NCBI GenBank assembly: GCA_905236085.1
Contig: CAJOOD010000120.1
Location: 1 to 13,513, forward strand
Direction of reading: 5' to 3'
Length of the DNA stretch: 13,513 nt
Origin: an uncultured Bacilli bacterium
Lineage (GTDB): Bacteria; Bacillota_I; Bacilli_A; RFN20; CAG-826
Below the pieces are notes generated by a model. The model did no database searches. It worked only from the letters and a program-made list of their open reading frames with translations, and was not told the DNA's origin. The position numbers and the translations under genes were made by a program. Positions 1 through 6,525 of this stretch are shown here, in pieces. The stretch's first letter is position 1, and each line of letters opens with the position of its first letter.

Positions 1-615
1 ATCTTGGTCTTGAGCTACTGGGAAAGACTTCACCATTAACAATTTAATGAACTTATTGTAGATATCTTGTTCTCTAAATTGTTTTAGATTCATGAGTAAT
101 ATTCCAGCATTAAAATATTTGTTAGTAGGTACTCCCACATTTAATTGAGAATATAATGCAAATGGTTCATTGATATATAAGACTTCATCTTGAACCGCGC
201 CTAATAATTTATTACCAATTTGATAGTTATAGAATTTAGATATATCGCCCACCACAGCGATATCGCTATCGAGGTAGATAGCCTTATCATATTGTGGGAA
301 CATTTCCATAATAAAGAAACGATAATATGTAGCGCATGTATAATAATCTCTTAATATAATTCGTGACATAAAGGATTTGATTTGTTTTTTCACGTCGACA
401 AATTCAATGGTGCTATCACCCTCTAGTAATGCTTTAAATTTATCTAAATATTTAATGTCTAAATCTGTTTCCATGACATATAAACGATAAGCATAATCTT
501 TCTTATTAGCGTTATGCATCATGGACTTGATAGTAACCGCTAAATATTTGGCATAATTGTTATCACAAGCAAAAAATATAGGAATGATTTTTTTAACTTT
601 TTTATTTCTTGTCAT
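1..615 (-). CDS. Family 8 glycosyltransferase, N-terminal part (cut by window edge)
   Basis: The reading frame stays open to base 1, so only the first 205 residues are seen. GT8 enzymes move a sugar from a nucleotide-sugar donor to a glycan, lipid or protein acceptor, usually for cell-surface polysaccharide or glycolipid assembly in bacteria. The translation shows the family layout: an early strand IIPIFFACDNNYAKY (about 10-24), the metal-binding DXD motif in AIYLDSDIAV (D116 and D118), the typical YFNAGILLMNL segment (about 167-177), and the QDQD motif at the right edge of what is visible. The start at 615 follows a strong GGAGG site (complement of 621-625). A small ACCC/GGGT hairpin lies just upstream of this site and could modulate translation. 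The gene is divergent from the XRE regulator. Donor and acceptor cannot be told from the sequence. Family assignment is firm and the role is inferred. Confidence 0.9.
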   Translation of the reverse strand, partial: MTRNKKVKKIIPIFFACDNNYAKYLAVTIKSMMHNANKKDYAYRLYVMETDLDIKYLDKFKALLEGDSTIEFVDVKKQIKSFMSRIILRDYYTCATYYRFFIMEMFPQYDKAIYLDSDIAVVGDISKFYNYQIGNKLLGAVQDEVLYINEPFALYSQLNVGVPTNKYFNAGILLMNLKQFREQDIYNKFIKLLMVKSFPVAQDQD

Positions 616-656
616 AAAACACCTCCACCCTTTTCGGGTTAACATACTATAAACCA

Positions 657-722
657 AGAGTTTGTTTGATGTTATCTAACGTTAAAAATAATTCAAGAGA
701 GAACTATTTCTCAAACTCTCTT
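657..722. repeat. Alternative inverted repeats in the intergenic region
   Basis: Three pairings share sequence. AGAGTTTG (657-664) is complementary to CAAACTCT (712-719). AAGAGAG (695-701) is complementary to CTCTCTT (716-722). A small inner hairpin GAGAA/TTCTC (699-703 with 708-712) is also possible. The first two exclude each other because both use 716-719. The block lies within the 168-bp gap between the divergent GT8 and XRE genes, and would be in the 5' leader of the GT8 transcript if that transcript starts far upstream. The complementarity is seen directly. Attenuation or regulator binding is only inferred. Confidence 0.4.
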
Positions 723-746
723 AAAAAGGGGGAAATCAGATTTATC

Positions 747-774
747 GTGACTTTTTTTATTAATTTGTTAGAAT
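747..774 (+). promoter_or_regulatory. Predicted promoter of the XRE regulator, giving a leaderless mRNA
   Basis: The -10 element TAGAAT is at 769-774 and a -35-like GTGACT at 747-752, with a 16-bp spacer. The start point expected about seven bases after the -10 falls near 781, directly in front of the ATG at 784. There is no Shine-Dalgarno sequence between them, so translation of this gene is probably leaderless. Confidence 0.5.
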
Positions 775-783
775 ATTTGTGTT

Positions 784-1380
784 ATGGAAACTTTAAGATT
801 TGTCATTGCAAAAAATCTTGTTAAATTAAGAAAAAACAAGAAGATCACTCAGGCCGAATTAGCGGAACAACTTCATTATTCTGATAAGGCAGTATCTAAA
901 TGGGAGACTGGTGAAACCGCACCCACAATTGATACCTTAAAAGAATTATCAGACTTTTATGGAATTAAGGTAGATGATTTATTAAAAGAAGATTTTATTA
1001 TTGAAGAAATTAAAGAGAAGTCAACTCATTCTAATAGTAGAACCATCATTTCCTTATTAGGTATATCTTGTGTGTGGTTAATTGGAACTTTATCTTTTAT
1101 TTTCTCTATTATTTATAATGGGGTTGAATCATATCCTTGGATGGCTTTTATTGCTTGCGTACCAATATCGATGATATTAGCTATCGTCTTTAATACCTTA
1201 TGGGGACCTATTAAGAGAAATTATATTTATATTTCTATTCTTGTTTGGAGCGCATTAGTGTTTACTTATCTTGCTATATTGTGCTATTCAAATCTTGTTT
1301 ATAATTTATGGCCGATATTCTTCGTAGGTGTACCTGGACAAATTATTGTTATTCTTTGGTCTAGAATTAAAAAACAATAA
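784..1380 (+). CDS. XRE-family helix-turn-helix regulator with four membrane segments
   Basis: This is a predicted membrane-anchored DNA-binding regulator of 198 residues. Residues about 9-66 form a canonical XRE/Cro-type domain, with the recognition-helix region DKAVSKWETGETAPTIDTL typical of this class. A charged linker (about 70-86) leads to four hydrophobic stretches at about 87-110, 117-139, 147-169 and 173-193, ending in a short basic tail. HTH proteins with C-terminal membrane segments are common in low-GC Gram-positives, and their signals are mostly unknown. No Shine-Dalgarno is present and the -10 element sits just upstream, so the mRNA is probably leaderless. A strong terminator follows, so the gene is likely transcribed alone and is not part of the restriction-modification operon. 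Whether it controls that operon, as small C proteins do elsewhere, is open; C proteins are about 80 residues and lack membrane segments. Class is sure, target unknown. Confidence 0.9.
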   Translation: METLRFVIAKNLVKLRKNKKITQAELAEQLHYSDKAVSKWETGETAPTIDTLKELSDFYGIKVDDLLKEDFIIEEIKEKSTHSNSRTIISLLGISCVWLIGTLSFIFSIIYNGVESYPWMAFIACVPISMILAIVFNTLWGPIKRNYIYISILVWSALVFTYLAILCYSNLVYNLWPIFFVGVPGQIIVILWSRIKKQ

Positions 1381-1403
1381 AATAATTCTAATTATTAACA
1401 AAG

Positions 1404-1440
1404 CCTCATCACTTAAGCTTACAAAAGTGTGAGGTTTTTT
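1404..1440 (+). terminator. Rho-independent terminator after the XRE gene
   Basis: The stem pairs CCTCATCACTT (1404-1414) with AAGTGTGAGG (1425-1434), with one bulged T and a ten-base loop. A run of six T follows at 1435-1440. It separates the XRE gene from the restriction-modification operon. Confidence 0.9.
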
Positions 1441-1460
1441 AAAAAATATGCTCTAAAAAA

Positions 1461-1488
1461 TTGACTATTTTGATATTCATATTAATAT
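1461..1488 (+). promoter_or_regulatory. Predicted promoter of the restriction-modification operon
   Basis: The -35 element TTGACT (1461-1466, five of six consensus bases) is followed after 16 bp by TAATAT (1483-1488) as the best -10 fit. Alternatives exist in the AT-rich stretch after it, for example TATATA at 1486-1491. Transcription would start near 1495, inside the inverted repeat at 1491-1515. Confidence 0.45.
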
Positions 1489-1490
1489 AT

Positions 1491-1515
1491 ATTATAGGAG
1501 CAAAGATCCTATAAT
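1491..1515. promoter_or_regulatory. Perfect 9-bp inverted repeat with a GATC site, candidate operator
   Basis: ATTATAGGA (1491-1499) is repeated as its exact reverse complement TCCTATAAT (1507-1515) around a seven-base loop. A GATC at 1505-1508 straddles the loop and the right arm. The repeat overlaps the predicted transcription start of an operon whose products should methylate and cut GATC. No T-run follows, so it is not a terminator. It may be an operator, a leader RNA hairpin, or a methylation-sensitive control site; the last is inference. Confidence 0.5.
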
Positions 1516-1545
1516 TATTATGGAATCAGAAATAGTGATGTATAG

Positions 1546-1557
1546 TATCGCTCGATA
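1546..1557. promoter_or_regulatory. Short palindrome next to the ribosome binding site
   Basis: TATCG (1546-1550) and CGATA (1553-1557) form a near-palindrome with a two-base centre. The right arm touches the AGGAG ribosome binding site (1557-1561) of the first methylase. It could be a weak operator or an RNA hairpin limiting translation. It is short enough to be chance. Confidence 0.25.
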
Positions 1558-1570
1558 GGAGTTATCTTTT

Positions 1571-2404
1571 ATGGAAACATTGCACCCAATCGTTAAATGG
1601 GCAGGCGGCAAAACCCAATTATTGGATAAATTAACCGCAAAGTGTCCAAAGAAATTTAATAAATACTACGAACCATTTATTGGTGGCGGAGCACTTTTAT
1701 TTGCCATACAGCCAGCTCATCCTGTCATCAATGATACTAACAAAGAATTAATCGCGGTTTATAAGTGTTTAAGAAATCAAAAGTGGTATGAAAAAATGAT
1801 TGCCAAAATCGATGAATATCAAGATAACCACAGCGAAGAAAATTATTACAAAGTTAGAAACTTAGATAGAACTCAAGCCTATAAGACGATGAAAATCTAT
1901 GATAAAGCCGCGAGAACTATCTATTTGAACAAAACTTGTTTTAATGGACTATATAGAGTAAATTCTAAAGGGTATTTTAATGTGCCATTTAACGGCAATT
2001 TGCAGCCAAATTGTTATGATGAGTACAATATAAGCAAAACTCATAAATACATTAAAAAGAGAAAACCAGTTATTTTAATGGAAGATTTTGAGAAAGCGGT
2101 ATCAACTGCGAAAAAGGGTGACTTTGTTTATTTTGATCCACCATATGATACTTTAGAAAATAAAGATTCTTTTACCACTTATACCAAAGATAATTTTGGT
2201 AAGGCAGAGCAAGCTAGACTAGCAAAAGTATTTAAAGAATTATCTGACAAAGGTGTTTATGTTATGGCTAGTAATCACAACACTACATATGTTAATGAAC
2301 TCTATCAAGGGTTTAACATCGAAGTTGTAGAAGCTAGACGTAGCATCAATTCCAAGGCTGATGGTCGTGGAAATGTTGAAGAAGTAATTATTACCAATTA
2401 TTAA
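1571..2404 (+). CDS. dpnM: DpnM/Dam-like N6-adenine DNA methyltransferase (predicted GATC)
   Basis: This 277-residue enzyme belongs to the D12 (Dam/DpnM) class, which methylates adenine in double-stranded DNA with S-adenosylmethionine. The motifs are in the class order. The N-terminal PIVKWAGGKTQLL (6-18) and EPFIGGGALLF (34-44) bind the cofactor. LYRVNSKGYFNVPFN (127-141) is the segment typical of the GATC enzymes. FVYFDPPY (185-192) carries the catalytic DPPY at 189-192. Length matches Dam (278) and DpnM (284). AGGAG at 1557-1561 sits nine bases before the ATG. It is the first gene of a four-gene operon with a DpnA-like methylase and a DpnII-like nuclease, which makes GATC the expected target. 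An orphan Dam would not have these neighbours. Specificity is inferred from family and context. Confidence 0.93.
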   Translation: METLHPIVKWAGGKTQLLDKLTAKCPKKFNKYYEPFIGGGALLFAIQPAHPVINDTNKELIAVYKCLRNQKWYEKMIAKIDEYQDNHSEENYYKVRNLDRTQAYKTMKIYDKAARTIYLNKTCFNGLYRVNSKGYFNVPFNGNLQPNCYDEYNISKTHKYIKKRKPVILMEDFEKAVSTAKKGDFVYFDPPYDTLENKDSFTTYTKDNFGKAEQARLAKVFKELSDKGVYVMASNHNTTYVNELYQGFNIEVVEARRSINSKADGRGNVEEVIITNY

Positions 2405-2405
2405 T

Positions 2406-3215
2406 ATGTTTACGAAACGTAATATTTATTTTCAGGATGATTCATTTACACTACTTAAAGGTGATTCTTTTAAATTATTAAAGCAAATTCCACCTAAATC
2501 TATCGACCTAATCTTTGCAGATCCCCCATATTTTTTATCAAGTGGAGGAATTAGTTGCCAAAGTGGTAAACAGGTTTCGGTTGATAAAGGTGAGTGGGAT
2601 TATTCCAAAACCATTGAAGATAGAATCAAATACCACCGTAAATGGATAGCGTTATGTAGAGAAATTCTTAAAGACAACGGAACTATAATGATTTCATCTA
2701 CTCTACATAGTGTATATGCAATTGGAGTGGCCTTAGAATTAGAAGGATACTCGATTATCAACAACATCATTTGGAAGAAAACTAATCCAGCACCAAACCT
2801 TGCTTGCAGATGTTTCACTCATTCTACTGAAACAATAATCTGGGCTAGAAAACAATTAACTCTCAAGAAAAAGGGAACACATTATTTCAATTATGACGCC
2901 ATGAAAGAAGAAAATGGCGGTAAACAGATGAAAGATGTGTGGGAATTTGAAGACATTGAACCTGAAATCGTAGAAATTGCCACCGCTCCTAAGAGCGAAA
3001 AGAAATATGGAAAGCATCCAACACAAAAACCTGTTAAACTATTGGAAAGACTAATTATCGCAGCTACTAAAGAAGGCGACTTAATCCTTGATCCATTTAA
3101 TGGTTCTGGTACAACTGGAGTAGTAGCGGCAGCAATGAATAGAAAATATATCGGTATTGAATTAGATAAAGAATATTTAGAATTAACGAAGAAGAGATAT
3201 TTAGGAGAAAAATAA
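2406..3215 (+). CDS. dpnA: DpnA-like second DNA adenine methyltransferase
   Basis: This 269-residue beta-class methyltransferase has the catalytic motif IFADPPYFLSSGG (DPPY at 39-42) ahead of the cofactor motif ILDPFNGSGTTG (about 227-238), the reverse of its upstream neighbour. The HPTQKP motif before the cofactor region is also typical. In the pneumococcal DpnII system the equivalent DpnA methylates single-stranded GATC DNA, which protects incoming DNA during transformation. The same role is inferred here. The ATG is two bases after the previous stop codon (one intervening base) and no clear Shine-Dalgarno precedes it. Translation therefore probably depends on ribosomes ending the first methylase, which may keep its level low. 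The end of the gene contains the AGGAG used by the next gene. Substrate preference for single strands cannot be read from the sequence. Confidence 0.9.
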   Translation: MFTKRNIYFQDDSFTLLKGDSFKLLKQIPPKSIDLIFADPPYFLSSGGISCQSGKQVSVDKGEWDYSKTIEDRIKYHRKWIALCREILKDNGTIMISSTLHSVYAIGVALELEGYSIINNIIWKKTNPAPNLACRCFTHSTETIIWARKQLTLKKKGTHYFNYDAMKEENGGKQMKDVWEFEDIEPEIVEIATAPKSEKKYGKHPTQKPVKLLERLIIAATKEGDLILDPFNGSGTTGVVAAAMNRKYIGIELDKEYLELTKKRYLGEK

Positions 3216-3216
3216 A

Positions 3217-3852
3217 ATGGGGTTTTTTAGAAAAGTTATGAGTACTTTAACATTAGGAATTGTTCCTGATGATGAATATATAGAAGAAAAAAAGAGGCAA
3301 CAATGTCCTTTTGATTTTAATAGACAAATTATTAGCGAATCAGAATTTAGAAATATCGTGGAAACCGAATCGAAAAAAATCAAAAGAATTACTGCAATCG
3401 AATTCGATAATTGTAAAGCTAAGTTTACCGTTAAAAGCACCAGCGGTATCAGTGAATGGACTTTCATCTTAGATTTTAATGATTTTGGAAAATTTACAGG
3501 GGAATCTTGGATTACTAATCGTGATAACTATGATTCAAGCATACCAAAAGTTCTTCAAAATAATTTACTTGAGTCTTTCAACCAATATCTTTGTACTAAG
3601 GATATTTTTGTTTGTCCTAACTGTGACGCAAGTTTATCGTTTCAGATGAATTTTGATGCGGATAGGAGGGTGAATGTTTGCGATAAGTGCAAATGCGAGC
3701 TTTTAAACCCAAAATGCAATGATGAATATATATGGCACTGCATCAAATGTGGTACAATTTTAAATAATCAACCTAATTGGATTGGCGAGAACCGTGATTT
3801 TCATGTGTGTTCAAATTGCGATACAATTAACACATTAGATAAACACGATTAG
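3217..3852 (+). CDS. Double zinc-ribbon protein inside the restriction-modification operon
   Basis: I cannot assign a function to this 211-residue protein. Its C-terminal half has four CxxC pairs: C133/C136, C155/C158, C175/C178 and C198/C201. Their spacing suits two tandem zinc ribbons. The N-terminal half (about 35-125) looks like a small alpha/beta domain with the segment FILDFNDFGKFTGESWI (about 83-99). I associate this segment with uncharacterised small proteins of low-GC Gram-positives, but cannot verify that. There is no signal peptide or membrane segment, so it is likely cytoplasmic. The ATG is two bases after the dpnA stop codon and AGGAG (3203-3207) lies within dpnA, so it is co-transcribed. 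DpnII operons as described (dpnM, dpnA, dpnB) have no such gene. It could bind nucleic acid, help load or restrain the nuclease, regulate the operon, or be a passenger. Confidence 0.85.
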   Translation: MGFFRKVMSTLTLGIVPDDEYIEEKKRQQCPFDFNRQIISESEFRNIVETESKKIKRITAIEFDNCKAKFTVKSTSGISEWTFILDFNDFGKFTGESWITNRDNYDSSIPKVLQNNLLESFNQYLCTKDIFVCPNCDASLSFQMNFDADRRVNVCDKCKCELLNPKCNDEYIWHCIKCGTILNNQPNWIGENRDFHVCSNCDTINTLDKHD

Positions 3853-3877
3853 GGTCATTGAAATAAAAAGAGAGATT

Positions 3878-4771
3878 ATGAACGTACGAGATTTTAACAC
3901 TTGGCTATTAACGATGAAAGATAGCATCGCCACATGGACTTATTACACAGATTTTGAAAAGGTTTATGAAAATGTTCAAAAGATTAAAGTTGAACTTAAT
4001 ATTTTAAATTCGCTTATTGGCTCCAAAAATATCGAAGAAGAATTCAAATCTATCGTTAAACAATATCCTAATGTTTTGGTCGTGGTGCCGATTTTATTAG
4101 CAAAACGTGAGGCTGAAATTAAAGTTCAAGATGCTGATGGAAGTTATGTCTTTAACTTTGTTAAGATGAACTATACAGTTGAACAATACACTCTCTTTAT
4201 GAGAAATAGTGGTCTTTTCGATTTACTCCAAAACCACATTATTAATAACCTCCTTGATTATGTTTTAGGCGTTGAAGTTGGTATGGACACCAATGGACGT
4301 AAAAATAGGACTGGTCATGTAATGGAAGATTTAGTTGAATCATATCTAATCAAGGCTGGTTTAGTTAAAGGTGAAACATACTTCAAGGAAATGTATGCTT
4401 CTGAAGTCGAAAAGAGATTCCATATCAACTTATCTAAACTTAGCAATGATGGTAAGGCAGAAAAGAGATTTGATTTTGTCTTCATTGGAGCATTAGGCAC
4501 TATATTTGCTTGTGAATGCAACTTCTATGGTAGCAGTGGCTCTAAATTAAATGAGACCGCAAGAAGCTATAAAACATTAACTTTAGAATCTAAAGAAATT
4601 GATGGATTTGAATTCGTATGGTTCACCGATGGTATTGGATGGAATGACGCAAAACATAATTTAGAAGAAACATTTGATGTCCTTCAACATCTATATAATT
4701 TAAACGATTTAGAAAATGGCGCGATTGATGTGCTTGTTGATGCTTCAAAATTCTTAAATTTCAAATTATAA
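3878..4771 (+). CDS. dpnB: DpnII/MboI-type restriction endonuclease (predicted GATC)
   Basis: This 297-residue protein matches the DpnII endonuclease family (DpnII itself is about 288 residues). Members cut unmethylated GATC in double-stranded DNA. The conserved core is visible. RKNRTGHVMEDLVESYL (141-157) supplies a glutamate-bearing helix. RFDFVF (197-202) holds the acidic residue D199. FACECNFYGSSGSKLNETAR (210-229) gives E213 and the ECNFY...SKLNETARSY signature of the family, equivalent to the PD-(D/E)XK active site. It is the last gene of the operon, 25 bases after the zinc-ribbon gene. Its ribosome binding site (GAGAG near 3870) is weak, which would keep nuclease expression below methylase expression. 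The gene contains no GATC. No truncation is seen. Specificity is inferred from family and the two methylases. Confidence 0.92.
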   Translation: MNVRDFNTWLLTMKDSIATWTYYTDFEKVYENVQKIKVELNILNSLIGSKNIEEEFKSIVKQYPNVLVVVPILLAKREAEIKVQDADGSYVFNFVKMNYTVEQYTLFMRNSGLFDLLQNHIINNLLDYVLGVEVGMDTNGRKNRTGHVMEDLVESYLIKAGLVKGETYFKEMYASEVEKRFHINLSKLSNDGKAEKRFDFVFIGALGTIFACECNFYGSSGSKLNETARSYKTLTLESKEIDGFEFVWFTDGIGWNDAKHNLEETFDVLQHLYNLNDLENGAIDVLVDASKFLNFKL

Positions 4772-4838
4772 AAACTCCTAGTTGTGTATAGAAACAATTT
4801 TAATGGAAACTATAAAAATATCAAGTTTTTGCAGATTT

Positions 4839-5363
4839 CTAGAGCAAAGTAACTAGTCCAGTATTGATGTCATAGATAGATGAAACAATCTCTACATCTT
4901 TTAAATCTAATTTGTTCTTAACAACATTAGCGCCATAAATGGCATTAAGTTTAGATGCTTCTATTTCATCTTTTTCTTCTCCAATAGCGGCCAAGATAGG
5001 TTTTAATAATTGGTCAACATATCCTCCAGCGTGACGAATAATTGCAGAATGAATAGCCCCGCATCCAGTATGTCCCATGATCATGACTAATTTAGCGCCT
5101 AAATGTGAACAAGCATATTCAATAGATGCCAATTCATAATCGCCAATAACATTGCCCGCTAAACGGATAACAAATATATCGCCAATGCCAACATTAAAGA
5201 TAGCCTCAGGTATTACACGAGAATCGCTACAAGTAACCACTACTGCAAAAGGAGATTGTCCATTTGAAGTCTTTAACCTTCTTTCCGTAGATATATCTCC
5301 TATTGTATTTTTGGATTTGATATATTTCTTATTGCCTTCAAGTAATCTATCTATTTCTTTCAT
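4839..5363 (-). CDS. Beta-class carbonic anhydrase
   Basis: The enzyme interconverts carbon dioxide and bicarbonate in the cytoplasm, supplying bicarbonate for carboxylation reactions. The zinc site is complete: CSDSR gives C45 with the D47/R49 dyad, and MGHTGCGA gives H98 and C101. At 174 residues it is at the short end for the family, ending soon after the DINTGLV strand, but no frameshift is apparent. The start at 5363 lies inside the end of the aminotransferase gene (17-base overlap), and a GGAAGG stands unusually far upstream, so translational coupling is likely. It is the last gene of the rbsK-DUF3737-PLP enzyme operon. The 67-bp gap to the convergent endonuclease gene has no convincing terminator on either strand. 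The activity call is firm, while the reason for its operon position is unclear. Confidence 0.93.
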   Translation of the reverse strand: MKEIDRLLEGNKKYIKSKNTIGDISTERRLKTSNGQSPFAVVVTCSDSRVIPEAIFNVGIGDIFVIRLAGNVIGDYELASIEYACSHLGAKLVMIMGHTGCGAIHSAIIRHAGGYVDQLLKPILAAIGEEKDEIEASKLNAIYGANVVKNKLDLKDVEIVSSIYDINTGLVTLL

Positions 5364-6525
5364 TTTTATATTTAATTATGCCTTCCTTGAATCTATTTAA
5401 TCCCTCTATTAATTGAGACCTTGGACAAGCCACATTAATACGAAGATAATTGATTCCGTCTCCTCTAAAATTAGTTCCTGGAGAGAATAAGACTTTATGC
5501 TTTTTTAGCAAATATTGACATAAATCATTTGAATCTGCGGTGAATTTGCTCACATTAAGCCAACTCATATAGGTTGCTTTACCTCTAATAACTTCTATGT
5601 CTGGAATATTATTTTTAATATAATCCACCATAAAGTCCTTGTTATCTTTTATGACTTCTCTAGCTTCATCTAACCATTCTCTACCATTATTTAAAGCCGC
5701 AACAGTTACAGGACAAGCAAAAGCATTAGGTTCTGCACATTCATCAGTATTGAGTTGTCTTTCTACTTTCTTTTTTATTTCTTCGTTTGGAATATAACAC
5801 ATTGCCGCTTGAATAGAAGCTAGGTTAAACCATTTAGAAGTAGATATAGCAATAATAGAGTTGTTCTTATTAATATCATTTACACTTGCGTAAGGAATAT
5901 ATTTAACACCTGGATCAGTTAATTCAGAATGTATTTCATCAGATAGCACCACAACATGATGTTTATAGGCTAATTCCCCTATTTTCATCATTGTTTCTTT
6001 ATCCCATAATTGTCCGGTTGGATTATGAGGATTGCAGAATATCATAAGAGGGGTATTATCTAGTGACATCTTCTCTTCTAAATCTTTCCAATCGATATGG
6101 TATTCTCCATCTTTATATATCATCTTGGATTCTAATGGAATTCTATTGTTATTAACTATGGAATTAAAGAATGTTCCATATATGGGAGTTAATAATAAAA
6201 CATTATCTCCTTCTTTACTCATCTTTCTTACTGTAGAAGAGACAATAGGAATAACTCCAGTAGCAAAGAACATCCATTCTTTCTTTATTTCAAAACCATG
6301 TCTATCTTTGATGAAATTAATCCATGCTTCATACCAATCATCTCCTGGAAAAGCATAGCCAAAAATTGGATGAGAATTTCTTTTATTTATGGCTTCAGTA
6401 ATACAAGGTGCGACATTAAAATCCATATCCGCTACCCAAAGAGGAATGAAATCACCACCGAATTCATCCCACTTCGCACAGTCAGTATGTCTTCTATCCG
6501 CACCGGTGAGAAAATTATATTTCAT
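5347..6525 (-). CDS. MalY/PatB-type PLP-dependent C-S lyase or aminotransferase
   Basis: This is a fold-type I PLP enzyme of the MalY/PatB group, which cleave cystathionine, cysteine conjugates or related substrates to pyruvate, ammonia and a thiol. Starting at MKYNFLTG gives 392 residues, matching MalY (390) and PatB (387). An upstream ATG at 6591 would add 22 poorly matching residues and deepen the overlap with the previous gene, so I reject it. Family features, counted from M1 at 6525, are the N-terminal IPLWVADMDF (about 27-36), NPHNPTGQLW (about 165-174), the cofactor aspartate in LSDEIHSEL (D196), and the Schiff-base lysine in STSKWFNLAS (K231). The usual text around the lysine is SKTFNLAG, so the Trp after the lysine and the Ser replacing Gly are unusual. 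It overlaps both neighbours. The exact substrate is not determinable. Confidence 0.9.
   Translation of the reverse strand: MKYNFLTGADRRHTDCAKWDEFGGDFIPLWVADMDFNVAPCITEAINKRNSHPIFGYAFPGDDWYEAWINFIKDRHGFEIKKEWMFFATGVIPIVSSTVRKMSKEGDNVLLLTPIYGTFFNSIVNNNRIPLESKMIYKDGEYHIDWKDLEEKMSLDNTPLMIFCNPHNPTGQLWDKETMMKIGELAYKHHVVVLSDEIHSELTDPGVKYIPYASVNDINKNNSIIAISTSKWFNLASIQAAMCYIPNEEIKKKVERQLNTDECAEPNAFACPVTVAALNNGREWLDEAREVIKDNKDFMVDYIKNNIPDIEVIRGKATYMSWLNVSKFTADSNDLCQYLLKKHKVLFSPGTNFRGDGINYLRINVACPRSQLIEGLNRFKEGIIKYKNERNR

Noticed and set aside
1571..2404. Orphan Dam methylase explanation
   Set aside because: A second methylase and a DpnII-family nuclease follow in the same operon, so a full restriction-modification system fits better.
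4772..4838. Possible terminator between the endonuclease and carbonic anhydrase genes
   Set aside because: Only four-base stems with short T-runs are visible on either strand; nothing convincing in this 67-bp gap.
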